NCBI RefSeq assembly: GCF_009826895.1
Contig: NZ_WUMV01000007.1
Span: forward strand, 310,001-374,000
DNA length: 64,000 bases
From: Stappia sediminis
Lineage (GTDB): Bacteria > Pseudomonadota > Alphaproteobacteria > Rhizobiales > Stappiaceae
Reading direction: 5' to 3'
Position 1 is the first letter of the stretch. Each line of letters begins with the position of its first letter. Positions 43,955-53,261 of this stretch are shown here, piece by piece. The position numbers and the translations under genes were made by a program. A model generated the notes under the pieces. The model did not search any database and was not told the origin of the DNA. It worked only from the letters and a program-made list of their open reading frames with translations.

Positions 43955-44518
43955 CTACTCGAAAGCCTCGAACGGAGTGGCGAAGCCGACCTCCACCGGA
44001 AGATCGCGGCCACCGGCGCTGCTCAGCGCAAGCGCCATGAAAGCGTCGCCTGCATAAGGCCCCTTGACTTCACGCGCAAGGCCCGGATCGAACCCGAGGC
44101 GCGTGTAATAGGCAGGATCGCCCACCACGAGGATGAGGTCTTCGCCCATCTCCTTCAGCCGCTCGACAGCAGCATGGGTAAGTGCGGTGCCTATGCCGCG
44201 CTTCTGGCAAACGGGAAGAACGGAAAGCGGCGCGAGACAGGTAATGGCGAGGCGATGACCCGGCCCGCTGCCCGCCGTCACGCGGCTGATCGCGACATGG
44301 CCGACGATGTTCTTCTGGTCGTCCTCCGCGACGAGTTCCACGACGAGCGCGCCGCAGCCACGCAGCTCATCCACCAGATCGGCCTCCGCCGACTGACCGA
44401 AGGCGGCATTGACGACGGAATGTATGCCGTGCGCGTCCGCACTTTCAGCCGGTCTTACGCGGTATTGGGGAGCCTCAACGCCATTCGCCACGGGTCGATC
44501 TTTCCTGAACTTTTTCAA
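43955..44518 (-). CDS. GNAT family N-acetyltransferase (YhbS-like)
   Basis: The 187-aa protein has the GNAT acetyl-CoA-binding signature in [28 protein letters not shown] (about 96-123) followed by [13 protein letters not shown], the pattern of the YhbS subgroup. The N-terminal part ([33 protein letters not shown]) is also typical. The substrate is unknown. It is 33 bp after fmt and 10 bp before truA on the same strand, so it is co-transcribed with translation and tRNA-modification genes. Confidence 0.88.
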   Translation of the reverse strand: MKKFRKDRPVANGVEAPQYRVRPAESADAHGIHSVVNAAFGQSAEADLVDELRGCGALVVELVAEDDQKNIVGHVAISRVTAGSGPGHRLAITCLAPLSVLPVCQKRGIGTALTHAAVERLKEMGEDLILVVGDPAYYTRLGFDPGLAREVKGPYAGDAFMALALSSAGGRDLPVEVGFATPFEAFE

Positions 44519-44551
44519 CGCGCCCTATTGAACACCGCACGGGCGATACGA

Positions 44552-45484
44552 TCAAAGGAAACAATCACCCGTCTTCAGCGCAAGCCCGCGCAGGAACTCT
44601 TCCGCGCCCATGGGCTTCCTGCCCGCGCGCTGAAGCTGGAGAAGGCGAACCGCCCCCTCCCCGCAGGCAACGGCGAGATTGCCGTCCAGGATTGTACTCG
44701 GCTCTCCGTTACCCTCCACAAGCGTGGAGCGCAGAATCTTTACCCGTTCCGCCTTGCCGCCGACCTCGACCTCGCACCAGGCGCCAGGAAAGGGAGACAG
44801 GCCGCGAATGTGATTATGAACCTCCCGCGCGGGCTTCGCCCAGTCGATCCGCGTTTCGCGCTTGTCGAGCTTGGCGGCATAGGTAACGCCTTCCTCCGCC
44901 TGAGGCACGCCGCCAAGCGCGCCGCGCGAAAGGGCGGCAAGCGCGCGCACCATCAGATCTCCGCCGAGCGCCGACAGGCGGTCGTGCAATTCGCCCGCCG
45001 TCATGTCCTGCCCGATCCCGACCCTTTCGGCCATGCAGACGGGGCCGGTGTCTAGGCCCTCCTCCATGCGCATGACCTCTATGCCTGTCTCTTCATCTCC
45101 CGCCATGATCGCCCGGTTGATGGGCGCGGCACCCCGCCAGCGCGGCAGGAGCGAGGCATGGAGATTGAGGCAGCCGTGCTCCGGCGCCTCCAGGATAGCC
45201 TTCGGCAGGATCAGCCCGTAGGCGACGACGACGGCGACATCGGCCTCAAGAGCGCGGAACTTCTCCTGCTCTTCCTCCGACTTCAGCGAGGCCGGGGTGA
45301 AGACCGGAATACCGAGTGTTTCCGCCGCCTGATGAACCGGAGAATGCGTGAGTTCCATGCCTCGCCCGGCCTTTCTTGGCGGTTGCGAATAACAGGCGAC
45401 GACGTCATAGCCCTGGCCCACGATTTCCATGAGGGTCGGCACGGAAAATTCCGGCGTTCCCATGAAGACGACGCGCAGGGTCAT
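44552..45484 (-). CDS. fmt: Methionyl-tRNA formyltransferase
   Basis: The 310-aa enzyme formylates initiator Met-tRNA. It begins [18 protein letters not shown], has the family motif [15 protein letters not shown] with the catalytic Asn-His-Asp arrangement around [12 protein letters not shown] and [20 protein letters not shown], and a C-terminal anticodon-type OB domain. The def gene that removes the formyl group later lies 770 bp upstream with a marC-like gene between them. Confidence 0.97.
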   Translation of the reverse strand: MTLRVVFMGTPEFSVPTLMEIVGQGYDVVACYSQPPRKAGRGMELTHSPVHQAAETLGIPVFTPASLKSEEEQEKFRALEADVAVVVAYGLILPKAILEAPEHGCLNLHASLLPRWRGAAPINRAIMAGDEETGIEVMRMEEGLDTGPVCMAERVGIGQDMTAGELHDRLSALGGDLMVRALAALSRGALGGVPQAEEGVTYAAKLDKRETRIDWAKPAREVHNHIRGLSPFPGAWCEVEVGGKAERVKILRSTLVEGNGEPSTILDGNLAVACGEGAVRLLQLQRAGRKPMGAEEFLRGLALKTGDCFL

Positions 45485-45577
45485 AAAAAGCGGCTCCGAT
45501 CAGATGAAGGAAAAAATTCGGCTCGAGGCGTAGCTAACGAATTACGCGCCGCCGGGCAAGGCCGGCTTCCGGTGCGC

Positions 45578-46210
45578 TCAGGCAAGCCCGGGCCAGAGGG
45601 TCTTCAGGCTTGAGACCATCATTTCCATGGCGATCGCTGCGAGGATCATGCCCATCAGCCGGCTCATGACGCTTGTCGCCGTTTGCCCCAGAAGCCGCCC
45701 GAGCGCGGGGCCGGCCAGAAAGAAAACGCCGAGTAGCACCACAATCGCCGCAAGCGCGGCCGCGACCGCGATGTCCATGGCGGGGCTGTGCGCCTGATGG
45801 CGGAAGATGATGATCGTCGAAATCGTGCCGGGGCCAAGCAGGATCGGGACGGTGAGCGGATAGATCGCCGGATTGTCCTGCGCGGCCTGGTGGTCCTGCT
45901 CCTTCGCCGTGCCCGCATGGCTCGAGCTTTGCGACCCATGCAGCATGGAAATGGCGATCAGCAGGATGAGAAAGCCGCCTGCAAGGCGAAAGTCATCCAA
46001 CCCGATGCCGAAGACCTTGAGCACCGCTTCGCCCGCGAAAAAAACGATGACGGAGCCGACGGCAATGCCGATGAAGGTGGTGACGGCGACGGCACGCTTG
46101 CCCGCTTCATCCCTGTCGTCCGTCAGCGAGAGAAAGACGGGCAGGTTCGCGAAAGGGTTCATGATGGCGAAAAGGGCCGCAAAGACCTTGAGGAAGAAGC
46201 TGAATTCCAT
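45578..46210 (-). CDS. MarC family integral membrane protein
   Basis: The 210-aa protein has six predicted helices, with the family opening FFLKVFAALFAIMNPFANLPVFLSLT, a middle His/Ser-rich cytoplasmic loop (LHGSQSSSHAGTAKEQDHQAAQ, about 93-114) and the second half starting YPLTVPILLGPGTISTIIIF. It was once linked to multiple antibiotic resistance, but its function is unresolved. It separates def from fmt. Confidence 0.9.
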   Translation of the reverse strand: MEFSFFLKVFAALFAIMNPFANLPVFLSLTDDRDEAGKRAVAVTTFIGIAVGSVIVFFAGEAVLKVFGIGLDDFRLAGGFLILLIAISMLHGSQSSSHAGTAKEQDHQAAQDNPAIYPLTVPILLGPGTISTIIIFRHQAHSPAMDIAVAAALAAIVVLLGVFFLAGPALGRLLGQTATSVMSRLMGMILAAIAMEMMVSSLKTLWPGLA

Positions 46211-46254
46211 GAGTTCCAGGCTCCTTCTTCAACATCGCCGGTTCGAAAGCCCGA

Positions 46255-46779
46255 TCAGGCCGCGCCGCTCTTCGATTGGCGCGCCTGCTTGATGAACTTC
46301 TTCTCGATCCGGTCGCGCTTCAGCTTCGAAAGGTAATCGATGAAGAGCACGCCGTTAAGGTGATCGATCTCATGCTGCAGGCAGGTGGCAAGCAGCCCGT
46401 CGGCTTCGATCTCGTGACTGTTGCCCTCACGGTCCTGGAATTTCACGCCGATGCGCACCGGACGCTCGACATCTTCGTAATACTCCGGGATCGACAGGCA
46501 GCCTTCCTGGTAGATGCTGCGTTCCTCGGATTCGAAGACGATTTCCGGATTGATGACGACCATCGGGCTCTTCGGCTCGTCTTCCTTGGCGACATCGAGC
46601 ACGAGCATGCGCTTCGCGATACCGATCTGGATCGCCGCAAGGCCGATGCCCGGCGCCTCGTACATGGTCTCCAGCATGTCGTCGGCAAGCTGGCGGATCC
46701 CGTCGTCTATCGTCGCCACGGGTTCGCTCACGAGCCTGAGCTTCGGGTCGGGCAGAATGATGATGTCGCGCTTCGTCAT
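46255..46779 (-). CDS. def: Peptide deformylase
   Basis: The 174-aa metalloenzyme removes N-formyl groups from nascent proteins. All three motifs are present: GIGLAAIQ (44-51), EGCLSIP with metal ligand Cys94, and QHEIDH with His136, Glu137 and His140. The C-terminal basic tail is usual. It is divergent from rmuC across 107 bp and heads the def-marC-fmt-GNAT-truA series. Confidence 0.97.
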   Translation of the reverse strand: MTKRDIIILPDPKLRLVSEPVATIDDGIRQLADDMLETMYEAPGIGLAAIQIGIAKRMLVLDVAKEDEPKSPMVVINPEIVFESEERSIYQEGCLSIPEYYEDVERPVRIGVKFQDREGNSHEIEADGLLATCLQHEIDHLNGVLFIDYLSKLKRDRIEKKFIKQARQSKSGAA

Positions 46780-46886
46780 GCGCTTCAGATAGAAAATCGA
46801 AGGGGGAAGGTCAATGCGGCAGATTCTCGGGGATCGCTGAGCGCGCTCCTTTTCTGCCGTCGCTCATTTGTTCTATATTTGTTTCC

Positions 46887-48095
46887 ATGGATGTGATTCT
46901 CTTTCGATTCGGCAATTTTCCCGTCACCGTGCTTGAGGCCGGGCTTGCGCTCGGGCTCTTCGTCGTTGTTGCGATCAGCGTGCTTCTGATCGTGGTCTTG
47001 CGCCAGTCCCGCAGCCGCGCGGACGCTGAAATCCGCGCGAGCGAACATACCCACGAGCTTGAGGAGCGGATTTCGGAACTGCTGCGCACCCAATCGGAAA
47101 TGACCGGGCGCATGCAGACGATGGCCGAGGTTTTCGGCAGCCGGCAGTCGGACATGATGCGCGCCGTCAACGAACGGCTCGACGGCATGGGCCAGAAGCT
47201 CGGCCAGACGATGACCGACACCACCAAGCACACGAACGACGGGTTGCGCCAGCTTCATGAACGCCTTGCCGTGATCGACCGTGCCCAGCGCACGATCACC
47301 GACCTTTCCGGCCAGGTCGTGGAGCTTCAGACGATCCTCGCCAACAAGCAGACGCGCGGCGCCTTCGGCCAGGGCCGGATGGAGGCGATCATCCAGGACG
47401 CGCTTCCCGCGACCGCCTTCTCTTTCCAGCAAACACTTTCGACCGGGGTGAGGCCCGACTGCGTGGTGCACCTGCCGAACGGCGCGCCGCCGCTCGTCAT
47501 CGACGCGAAGTTTCCGCTCGAAGGCTACAACCTGATCCGTAACGCCGAACGCCCGGAAGAAGCGAAACAGGCGCAGGCGCAGTTCCGCCGGGATGTCGGC
47601 AAGCACGTGCAGGACATCCGCGAGCGATACCTGATCCCCGGCGAGACGCAGGACACCGCCTTCCTGTTCGTGCCTTCGGAAAGCGTCTTTGCCGAAATCC
47701 ACGAGAACTTCGAAGACATTATCCAGAAGGCGCATCGCGCGCGCGTCGTCTTCGTCTCGCCATCCCTGCTGCTGCTTTCGATACAGGTTGTACAGTCGCT
47801 CCTGAAGGACGCGCGCATGCGCGAGCAGGCGCATCTGATCCAGGCGGAGGTCGGCAAGCTGATGGACGACGTCAACCGGCTGGACGAGCGCGTGCGCAAG
47901 CTTCAGACGCACTTCGGCCAGACGTCCAAGGACATCGACCAGATCCTGATTTCCACCGACAAGATCACCAAGCGCGGACGCAACATCGAGGAACTGGACC
48001 TCGGCTCTCTGGAGGAGCTTCCCTCCAGCGAACGCGGCAACAACCAGCCGACGCTCCTGAACCCCGCGTTGAAGAGCGTGCCTGCGGGCGAGTGA
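46887..48095 (+). CDS. rmuC: DNA recombination protein RmuC
   Basis: The 402-aa protein has a short N-terminal membrane helix (about 17-37, AGLALGLFVVVAISVLLIVV), a coiled-coil region (40-140) and the RmuC nuclease-like domain (about 150-370) with LANKQTRGAFGQGRMEAII, VVHLPNGAPPLVIDAKFPLEGY and ETQDTAFLFVPSESVFAEI. RmuC limits inversion and rearrangement at short repeats in E. coli. It faces away from def. Confidence 0.95.
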   Translation: MDVILFRFGNFPVTVLEAGLALGLFVVVAISVLLIVVLRQSRSRADAEIRASEHTHELEERISELLRTQSEMTGRMQTMAEVFGSRQSDMMRAVNERLDGMGQKLGQTMTDTTKHTNDGLRQLHERLAVIDRAQRTITDLSGQVVELQTILANKQTRGAFGQGRMEAIIQDALPATAFSFQQTLSTGVRPDCVVHLPNGAPPLVIDAKFPLEGYNLIRNAERPEEAKQAQAQFRRDVGKHVQDIRERYLIPGETQDTAFLFVPSESVFAEIHENFEDIIQKAHRARVVFVSPSLLLLSIQVVQSLLKDARMREQAHLIQAEVGKLMDDVNRLDERVRKLQTHFGQTSKDIDQILISTDKITKRGRNIEELDLGSLEELPSSERGNNQPTLLNPALKSVPAGE

Positions 48096-48214
48096 CCCCA
48101 CCGTATTTCAGGTGTCGTCAGGTGGTTCGCAATAACCGCCACGGGTGATAAGACTCCGCGCGAACTAACATCCGCAAACCGTCATACCTTCCGTATACCG
48201 CCGAGGAGACCTCA

Positions 48215-49159
48215 ATGGCCCTTCTGATCGCCGTCAAAGGCTGGGACCCCGCCCCTTGGGCGGAGCGCATGAAAGAGCGCCTGCCGGAACACGAGATCAG
48301 GACGTGGCCGGATGCGATGGGCGATCCGCGAGACATTGAATATGTGCTGACGTGGAAGGCGCCGGGCGAGCTTTTGAATTCGCTTCCCGGCCTCAAGGTG
48401 ATCTTCTCGCTTGGGGCGGGCGTCGACCATATCCTCAAGGGCCAGAGCCTGCCGGACGTTCCGGTCGTGCGTGTCGTCGATCCGGATCTGACCGCGCGCA
48501 TGACCGAATGGATCACGCTGCAGGTGCTCCTCCACCACCGCAAGCTGCCGACCTATGCCGAGCAGCAAACGAAACGCCTCTGGAAGGAACATACGCAGCC
48601 GGGCACTGCGGAAGTGCGCGTCGGCATTCTCGGTCTCGGCGTGTTGGGCAAGGATGCGGCGGAAATGCTCGTCCGCTTCGGCTTCAATGTCGCCGGGTGG
48701 GCAAGGTCGAAAAAGGCAATCGAAGGTGTGGAGTGTTTCGCGGGCGCAGCCGAGCTGGACGCGTTTCTTGCCCGCACGGACATTCTGGTGAACCTGCTTC
48801 CGCTGACGCCGGATACGACGCATCTGATCGACCACGCGTTCCTTTCCAAACTCGCACGAGACGGCGTGCACGGCGGCCCCATCTTCATCAACGCGGGCCG
48901 TGGCGCGACGCAGGTTGAGGGCGACATCGTGCGCGCGCTCACCGACGGTACGCTGAAGGCCGCAAGCCTCGACGTATTCGAAACCGAACCGCTTGCCTCC
49001 GACAGCCCGCTCTGGAACCTGCCGAACGCGATCATCACGCCGCATATCGCCGCCGACAGCGATCCGGCAGCGCTTTCCACCTATGTGGCGGGGCAGATCA
49101 GGGCGTTCGAGGCGGGAAAGCCGCTTGAAAACCTCGTCGACCTGAAAGCGGGATACTGA
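48215..49159 (+). CDS. ghrA: Glyoxylate/hydroxypyruvate reductase A-type D-2-hydroxyacid dehydrogenase
   Basis: The 314-aa NAD(P)-dependent dehydrogenase reduces glyoxylate or hydroxypyruvate. The cofactor fold shows VGILGLGVLGKDAAEMLVRFGF, followed by catalytic residues in INAGRGATQVEGDIVRAL (Arg), DVFETEPLA (Glu) and NAIITPHIAADS (His). FSLGAGVDHIL and EWITLQVLLHHRKLP support the GhrA subgroup. It is co-directional with rmuC, 119 bp apart, and convergent with the NlpC/P60 gene. Confidence 0.92.
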   Translation: MALLIAVKGWDPAPWAERMKERLPEHEIRTWPDAMGDPRDIEYVLTWKAPGELLNSLPGLKVIFSLGAGVDHILKGQSLPDVPVVRVVDPDLTARMTEWITLQVLLHHRKLPTYAEQQTKRLWKEHTQPGTAEVRVGILGLGVLGKDAAEMLVRFGFNVAGWARSKKAIEGVECFAGAAELDAFLARTDILVNLLPLTPDTTHLIDHAFLSKLARDGVHGGPIFINAGRGATQVEGDIVRALTDGTLKAASLDVFETEPLASDSPLWNLPNAIITPHIAADSDPAALSTYVAGQIRAFEAGKPLENLVDLKAGY

Positions 49160-49162
49160 AAA

Positions 49163-50041
49163 TCAGGAGTGCCGGATACGCCGCACTGCGGTGACGGGCG
49201 TGCCGTCCTTTTCCCGGATGCGGGCGATCGCACCTGCGAGCGGCTCGCTCGACACCATCATGGTGAAGCCGTTGGCGTGAAGCAGCGTTTCGGCATCGCG
49301 CATGATGCCGATGTGGCCCTTCCAGAAGACGAGATCGCCGCGCTTCAGATCCGGCAGGCCGGCTGAAATATCAAGCGCTTCCCCCGCCGTTTCCTCCTGC
49401 ATGTAGCTGTCGCGCATGATCTTTACGCCCCCGGCCTGCGCGGCAAGCTGGAGGATCGCCGAACAGTCGAGCCCGAGCGAGGAGCGCCCGCCCCATAAAT
49501 ATGGCGTGCCGGCGAAGCTTTCCGCGACACTTACCCAATCCCCGACCCTGTGATCGAGCGGCACGAGATGCTTGGCGACAATGGCCGAGCCGTCGGCCAG
49601 CAGCGCGTAATCAAGACCGCGCGTCGTCTCGTAACCCGCAACCGCGACCAGCGACCCCATGGACAGGAGGTCGAGCGGCGGGCTCTTCAACTCCGCGTAT
49701 GGATAGCGGTAGCTCCTGAGGGCAGCTACGCGATGGGTCGGCGCGGGTGAATCGGCGACAAGCGCGTCGCTCGGCATAAAGCCGACATAGCCGTCGGTTT
49801 CCAGCTGACCCCAGGCCCAGCCTTCCGCCGTTTCCTCGTAGACGGTGAAGGTCTCGCCGAAGAGCGCTTGCGTGTCGATCGACCGGTCGGTGCGCGGTTC
49901 CGGCCGGATCGGCGCGATGGAACGCGTAACGCGCTTTTTCGTGCCATCGACGAAACGGGCGGCGTCCACGCGGCCCTGATAGCTTCGCGCGGCGAGATCG
50001 GGCCGCACGGGGTGCAGTCTTTTATCGAGAGTTTCCGACAT
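49163..50041 (-). CDS. NlpC/P60 (C40) cell-wall peptidase with SH3-like domains
   Basis: The 292-aa protein has two SH3-like segments (about 40-95 with VYEETAEGWAWGQLETDGYVGFMP, and 105-160) and a C-terminal NlpC/P60 cysteine peptidase domain with LDCSA (Cys193), KGHIGIM (His243) and His255. YLWGGRSSLGLDCS is the classic family core. There is no signal peptide, which is common for the alphaproteobacterial members of this group. It probably cleaves murein stem peptides or acts on recycled muropeptides. It lies 3 bp from the end of the ghrA-like gene on the opposite strand, and a MarR-type gene is just upstream. Confidence 0.9.
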   Translation of the reverse strand: MSETLDKRLHPVRPDLAARSYQGRVDAARFVDGTKKRVTRSIAPIRPEPRTDRSIDTQALFGETFTVYEETAEGWAWGQLETDGYVGFMPSDALVADSPAPTHRVAALRSYRYPYAELKSPPLDLLSMGSLVAVAGYETTRGLDYALLADGSAIVAKHLVPLDHRVGDWVSVAESFAGTPYLWGGRSSLGLDCSAILQLAAQAGGVKIMRDSYMQEETAGEALDISAGLPDLKRGDLVFWKGHIGIMRDAETLLHANGFTMMVSSEPLAGAIARIREKDGTPVTAVRRIRHS

Positions 50042-50067
50042 TCCAGCCTGTCCGGATCGAAATGAAT

Positions 50068-50418
50068 TTAACGCGGTAGGACTTTCGCCATTTCCACCAC
50101 CATATCGCCGATACGCTCGACATAAAGCGCGCCGTCGACGGTGCGGGTCACGATAACGTTTCTTCGGTCCGCTTCGTCACGCCGGCGCGACAGAAGCTTC
50201 TTGTTGCCCAAAGTGTCGAGCGCGCGGGTAATCGCCGGCTTGGTGACGCCGAGCTTGGCGGCGAGGCCGCGCACGGTATGCGGCGGCTGCTCGAGATAGA
50301 CCGTCAGGAGGATCGCCACCTGGCGGGCCGTCAGGTCCTGCTCGCCGTCGCGCACCAGCGCAAGCGTCACATCATGCCACAGGCGAAGCGCCTGCGAGGG
50401 GCGCAAGTCGATTGCCAT
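50068..50418 (-). CDS. MarR-type winged-helix regulator
   Basis: The 116-aa protein has the MarR winged helix (VRGLAAKLGVTKPAITRALDTLGNKKLLSRRRDEADRRNVIVTRT, about 48-92). At 116 residues it is shorter than most MarR proteins, with little of the N-terminal dimerisation helix. It is 26 bp upstream of the NlpC/P60 gene on the same strand and 82 bp downstream of the M17 aminopeptidase gene, so it is probably co-transcribed with these wall and peptide hydrolases. Confidence 0.87.
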   Translation of the reverse strand: MAIDLRPSQALRLWHDVTLALVRDGEQDLTARQVAILLTVYLEQPPHTVRGLAAKLGVTKPAITRALDTLGNKKLLSRRRDEADRRNVIVTRTVDGALYVERIGDMVVEMAKVLPR

Positions 50419-50500
50419 CCGTCCGCCGCGTGTCGATCAAGCTCACATTGCGTTAATTCACCTTTCCAGTGTTAAACCCTTAATCGTTTCGGTTCCGTTA

Positions 50501-51898
50501 TCAAGCATCAACCGGGAACCGCTCCCGAAAAAGGGAAAAGAGCGCGCGGATCGCCTGCGCCTCGCCTCCCTTCGGCCGGCCCGGACGCTCGGACGGCGAC
50601 CAGCCGTAAATGTCGAAATGCACCCAGCTTTCCGCCTTTTCGACGAATTTCGCGAGGAAGAGCGCCGCCGTGACCGAGCCGGCGAAGCCGCCGCCGGTCG
50701 TATTTATGTGGTTGGTGTCGGCCACGCGCGACTCGAGATATTTCGCATACGGCTTCCACAAAGGCATGCGCCAGAGCGGGTCGTTGACCGCATGGGCGGC
50801 AGCCGCCAGCCGATCCGCGAGGGTGTCGTCATCGGTATAGAAAGGCGGAAGATCCGGCCCAAGCGCGACGCGCGCCGCCCCCGTCAGCGTCGCCATGTCG
50901 ATCAGGATTTCGGGCGCCTCCTCATCGGCAAGGGCAAGCGCATCGCCCAGAATGAGACGGCCTTCGGCATCCGTATTGCCGATCTCCACGGTGATGCCCT
51001 TGCGGCTTTGCAGGATATCGCCCGGACGAAAGGCGCGCCCGCTGATGGCATTTTCCACCGCGGGGATGATGACGCGCAACCTGACGGGAAGCTTCGCCGC
51101 CATGATCATGGAGGCAAGGCCGAGCACGTTCGCTGCGCCGCCCATGTCCTTCTTCATCAGGAGCATGGCGTTCGACGGCTTGATATCGAGCCCGCCGGTG
51201 TCGAACACGACACCCTTGCCGACGAGCGTGACCTTGGGCGCGTCTTGCGGCCCCCACGTGCAGTCCACCAGCCTGGGTGCGCGGTCGCTGCCCGCCCCCA
51301 CCGCGTGGACCATGGGAAAACCCTTGTCCAGAAGATCATCGCCAACCACCACTTCAGTGGTCCCGCCGTGTGCGGCGAACAGGCGGGCCGCCTCGTCGGC
51401 AAGTTCGGCAGGTCCAAGGTCGTTAGCCGGCGTATTGATGAGGTCGCGGGCAAGCCCGACCCCATCGAGGATGATGCCGAGCGCGCCGACATCCGTGCCC
51501 GAAGGCACCATCAGCCGGGGCAGTTCGGCAGACGAGGTGCGGCGGTACCGCCCGAAACGATAGGCCGAAAGGGCGAAGGCGAGAGCCGCGGTATCGGTAT
51601 CGGCGAAACCTTCCGCAATCCGGTAATCGCCCGCAGGCAGGCTTCCGGCAAGGGCACCGGCCGCGAAATCGGGATGCGATCCCTCCCGATCGAGCCCCAG
51701 AAGCGCGAAGGCGATGCGCCCGTCCTCTCCCGGCAGGGTCAGGACCTTGGCAGCCCCCGCCTTGTAGCCCGCCGCCTGCGCCCATGCGCGCGCATGTTTC
51801 GGCAGTTGCAGGAGCCGCTCTTCCAGGGTTTCGGGCGTCACCCCGTAAACGGGAATGGTCTCTTTCGACGGGTCGTGGGGGATAAGAACGTTGCGCAC
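50501..51898 (-). CDS. Leucyl aminopeptidase family protein (M17)
   Basis: The 465-aa metallopeptidase has the M17 catalytic domain in its C-terminal half: VGKGVVFDTGGLDIKPSNAMLLMKKDMGGAA with metal ligands, and the diagnostic NTDAEGRLILGDAL. The N-terminal macro-like domain is of normal size. LIDMATLTGAARVALG and PLWRMPLW complete the active site. It cleaves N-terminal residues from peptides in the cytoplasm. It is followed by the MarR and NlpC/P60 genes on the same strand. Confidence 0.93.
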   Translation of the reverse strand: MRNVLIPHDPSKETIPVYGVTPETLEERLLQLPKHARAWAQAAGYKAGAAKVLTLPGEDGRIAFALLGLDREGSHPDFAAGALAGSLPAGDYRIAEGFADTDTAALAFALSAYRFGRYRRTSSAELPRLMVPSGTDVGALGIILDGVGLARDLINTPANDLGPAELADEAARLFAAHGGTTEVVVGDDLLDKGFPMVHAVGAGSDRAPRLVDCTWGPQDAPKVTLVGKGVVFDTGGLDIKPSNAMLLMKKDMGGAANVLGLASMIMAAKLPVRLRVIIPAVENAISGRAFRPGDILQSRKGITVEIGNTDAEGRLILGDALALADEEAPEILIDMATLTGAARVALGPDLPPFYTDDDTLADRLAAAAHAVNDPLWRMPLWKPYAKYLESRVADTNHINTTGGGFAGSVTAALFLAKFVEKAESWVHFDIYGWSPSERPGRPKGGEAQAIRALFSLFRERFPVDA

Positions 51899-52073
51899 GC
51901 GCGTTCCTTTTTCTGCGAGAAGACGAATTGGGTTTCGCCCATAGAGTAAAAAGGCGATCGCTTGCGTTCAATCGCCATTCCGCAATGCCGCCGGAGTACA
52001 TCTTAACGATCCGTTAGGGTTAACGAGCTATTGCTAGGTCATGCAATTTGCATCTTTCCTCCGGGGGCCTCAA

Positions 52074-52913
52074 ATGACCGTCCATCCGCAGATCCGCCCG
52101 CGTTTCGTGGAAAAGCCGAAAGCGAAGCGTAACGCTCGCGGACTTCCGATCGTGCTGGCCGTCACGGCCGCCGTAGCCCTTTCCGGCTGCGCGTCGTCGA
52201 AAAGGGCCGTGGGCTCCCATGCCCCCTCCACACAGAGTTACGTGGCGCCCGGCTCCGACGCGGCGCGCCAGTCCGTGAATTACTGGGCGAGCGCTTACGA
52301 AAAAGACGCCAAGGATCGCGACAATATCCTGAACTACGCCGCATCTCTGCGCCGCAACGGCCAGATTGAACAGGCGGAGGCCGTGCTGCGCAAGGCCGTG
52401 ATCGCCGATCACAAGGACCGCGACCTTTCGGCTGCCTACGGCAAGGTTCTGGCCGAAGCCGGCAAGCTTTCCGAAGCGCTCAACGTGGTGCGCAATGCCC
52501 AGACGCCGACCAATCCGGACTGGCGCCTGCTCTCGGCCGAAGCGGCGATCCTCGACCAGATGGGAGACCAGAACGAGGCGCGCGATCTTTATCGCCAGGC
52601 GCTCAAGATCGCGCCGGGAGAACCGACGCTCCTGAACAATCTCGGTCTTTCCTACCTTCTCGCAGGCGAACTTCCGCAAGCCGAGGAATCCTTGCGCAAG
52701 GCCGCCGCAAACCCGAATGCCGACAGCCGCATTCGCCAGAACCTTGCCCTTGCCCTTGGCCTTCAGGGCAAATTCGAGGAGGCCGAACAGGTCGCGAGCG
52801 CCGAGATCGACCCGGCCCAGGCGAATGCCAACATCGCCTATCTGAAGGGAATGCTCGCACAGCGAAACAGCTGGGCGGAGATCAAATCGGTCGACGACAA
52901 CAAGGACGGCTGA
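52074..52913 (+). CDS. tadD: TPR lipoprotein of the Tad pilus system (TadD)
   Basis: The 279-aa protein (ATG at 52074) has a basic lead and a lipobox at ALSGCASS (about residue 40), so it is a probable outer-membrane-facing lipoprotein. Behind it are several tetratricopeptide repeats between about 75 and 240, such as RDNILNYAASLRRNGQIEQAEAVLRKAV and GEPTLLNNLGLSYLLAGELPQAEESLRKA. TadD helps to assemble or localise the RcpA/CpaC secretin. It lies convergent to the tadC end of the Cpa cluster with a bidirectional terminator between. An in-frame ATG at 52041 is an alternative start. Confidence 0.88.
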   Translation: MTVHPQIRPRFVEKPKAKRNARGLPIVLAVTAAVALSGCASSKRAVGSHAPSTQSYVAPGSDAARQSVNYWASAYEKDAKDRDNILNYAASLRRNGQIEQAEAVLRKAVIADHKDRDLSAAYGKVLAEAGKLSEALNVVRNAQTPTNPDWRLLSAEAAILDQMGDQNEARDLYRQALKIAPGEPTLLNNLGLSYLLAGELPQAEESLRKAAANPNADSRIRQNLALALGLQGKFEEAEQVASAEIDPAQANANIAYLKGMLAQRNSWAEIKSVDDNKDG

Positions 52914-52950
52914 GGCGAAGCCTTCCAAGCGCCTTACAACAACAATCGAA

Positions 52951-52986
52951 AATCCGCCCGGGCCGTTACGGACCGGGCGGTTTTTC
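52951..52986 (+). terminator. Bidirectional Rho-independent terminator after tadD
   Basis: CCGCCCGG (52954-52961) pairs with CCGGGCGG (52973-52980); TTTTTCTT follows on the plus strand and AAAAT precedes it, giving ATTTTCG on the minus strand. It can stop both tadD and the converging tad operon. The remaining bases to 53261 hold no gene I can support. Confidence 0.88.
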
Positions 52987-53261
52987 TTGCATCCGGAAAT
53001 CTCGGAACGCAATTCGGGAGCGCGTGCCGTTCTCTTGAAAACGGGTCTTCCGCCGACAATCAAATCGAGACGCAGGTCATGGCCCCGTAAACAAGCATGG
53101 AGCGGCGCTACAAACGGCAAAAAAGATGCCAGAGCACACTCCGTTCGCGACGAAACGATGCGAACGACAAGATTATGCTCAAGGGATAGAATCCGGATCG
53201 CTTTCTTATTGATCGGACTATTCCATCCGATGAGAAAATGGCTCCGGCGAATTCGGCGCGA

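Noticed and set aside
46785-48101. 438-codon minus-strand frame
   Set aside because: It is antisense to rmuC, whose domain is complete; codon pattern and motifs support rmuC only.
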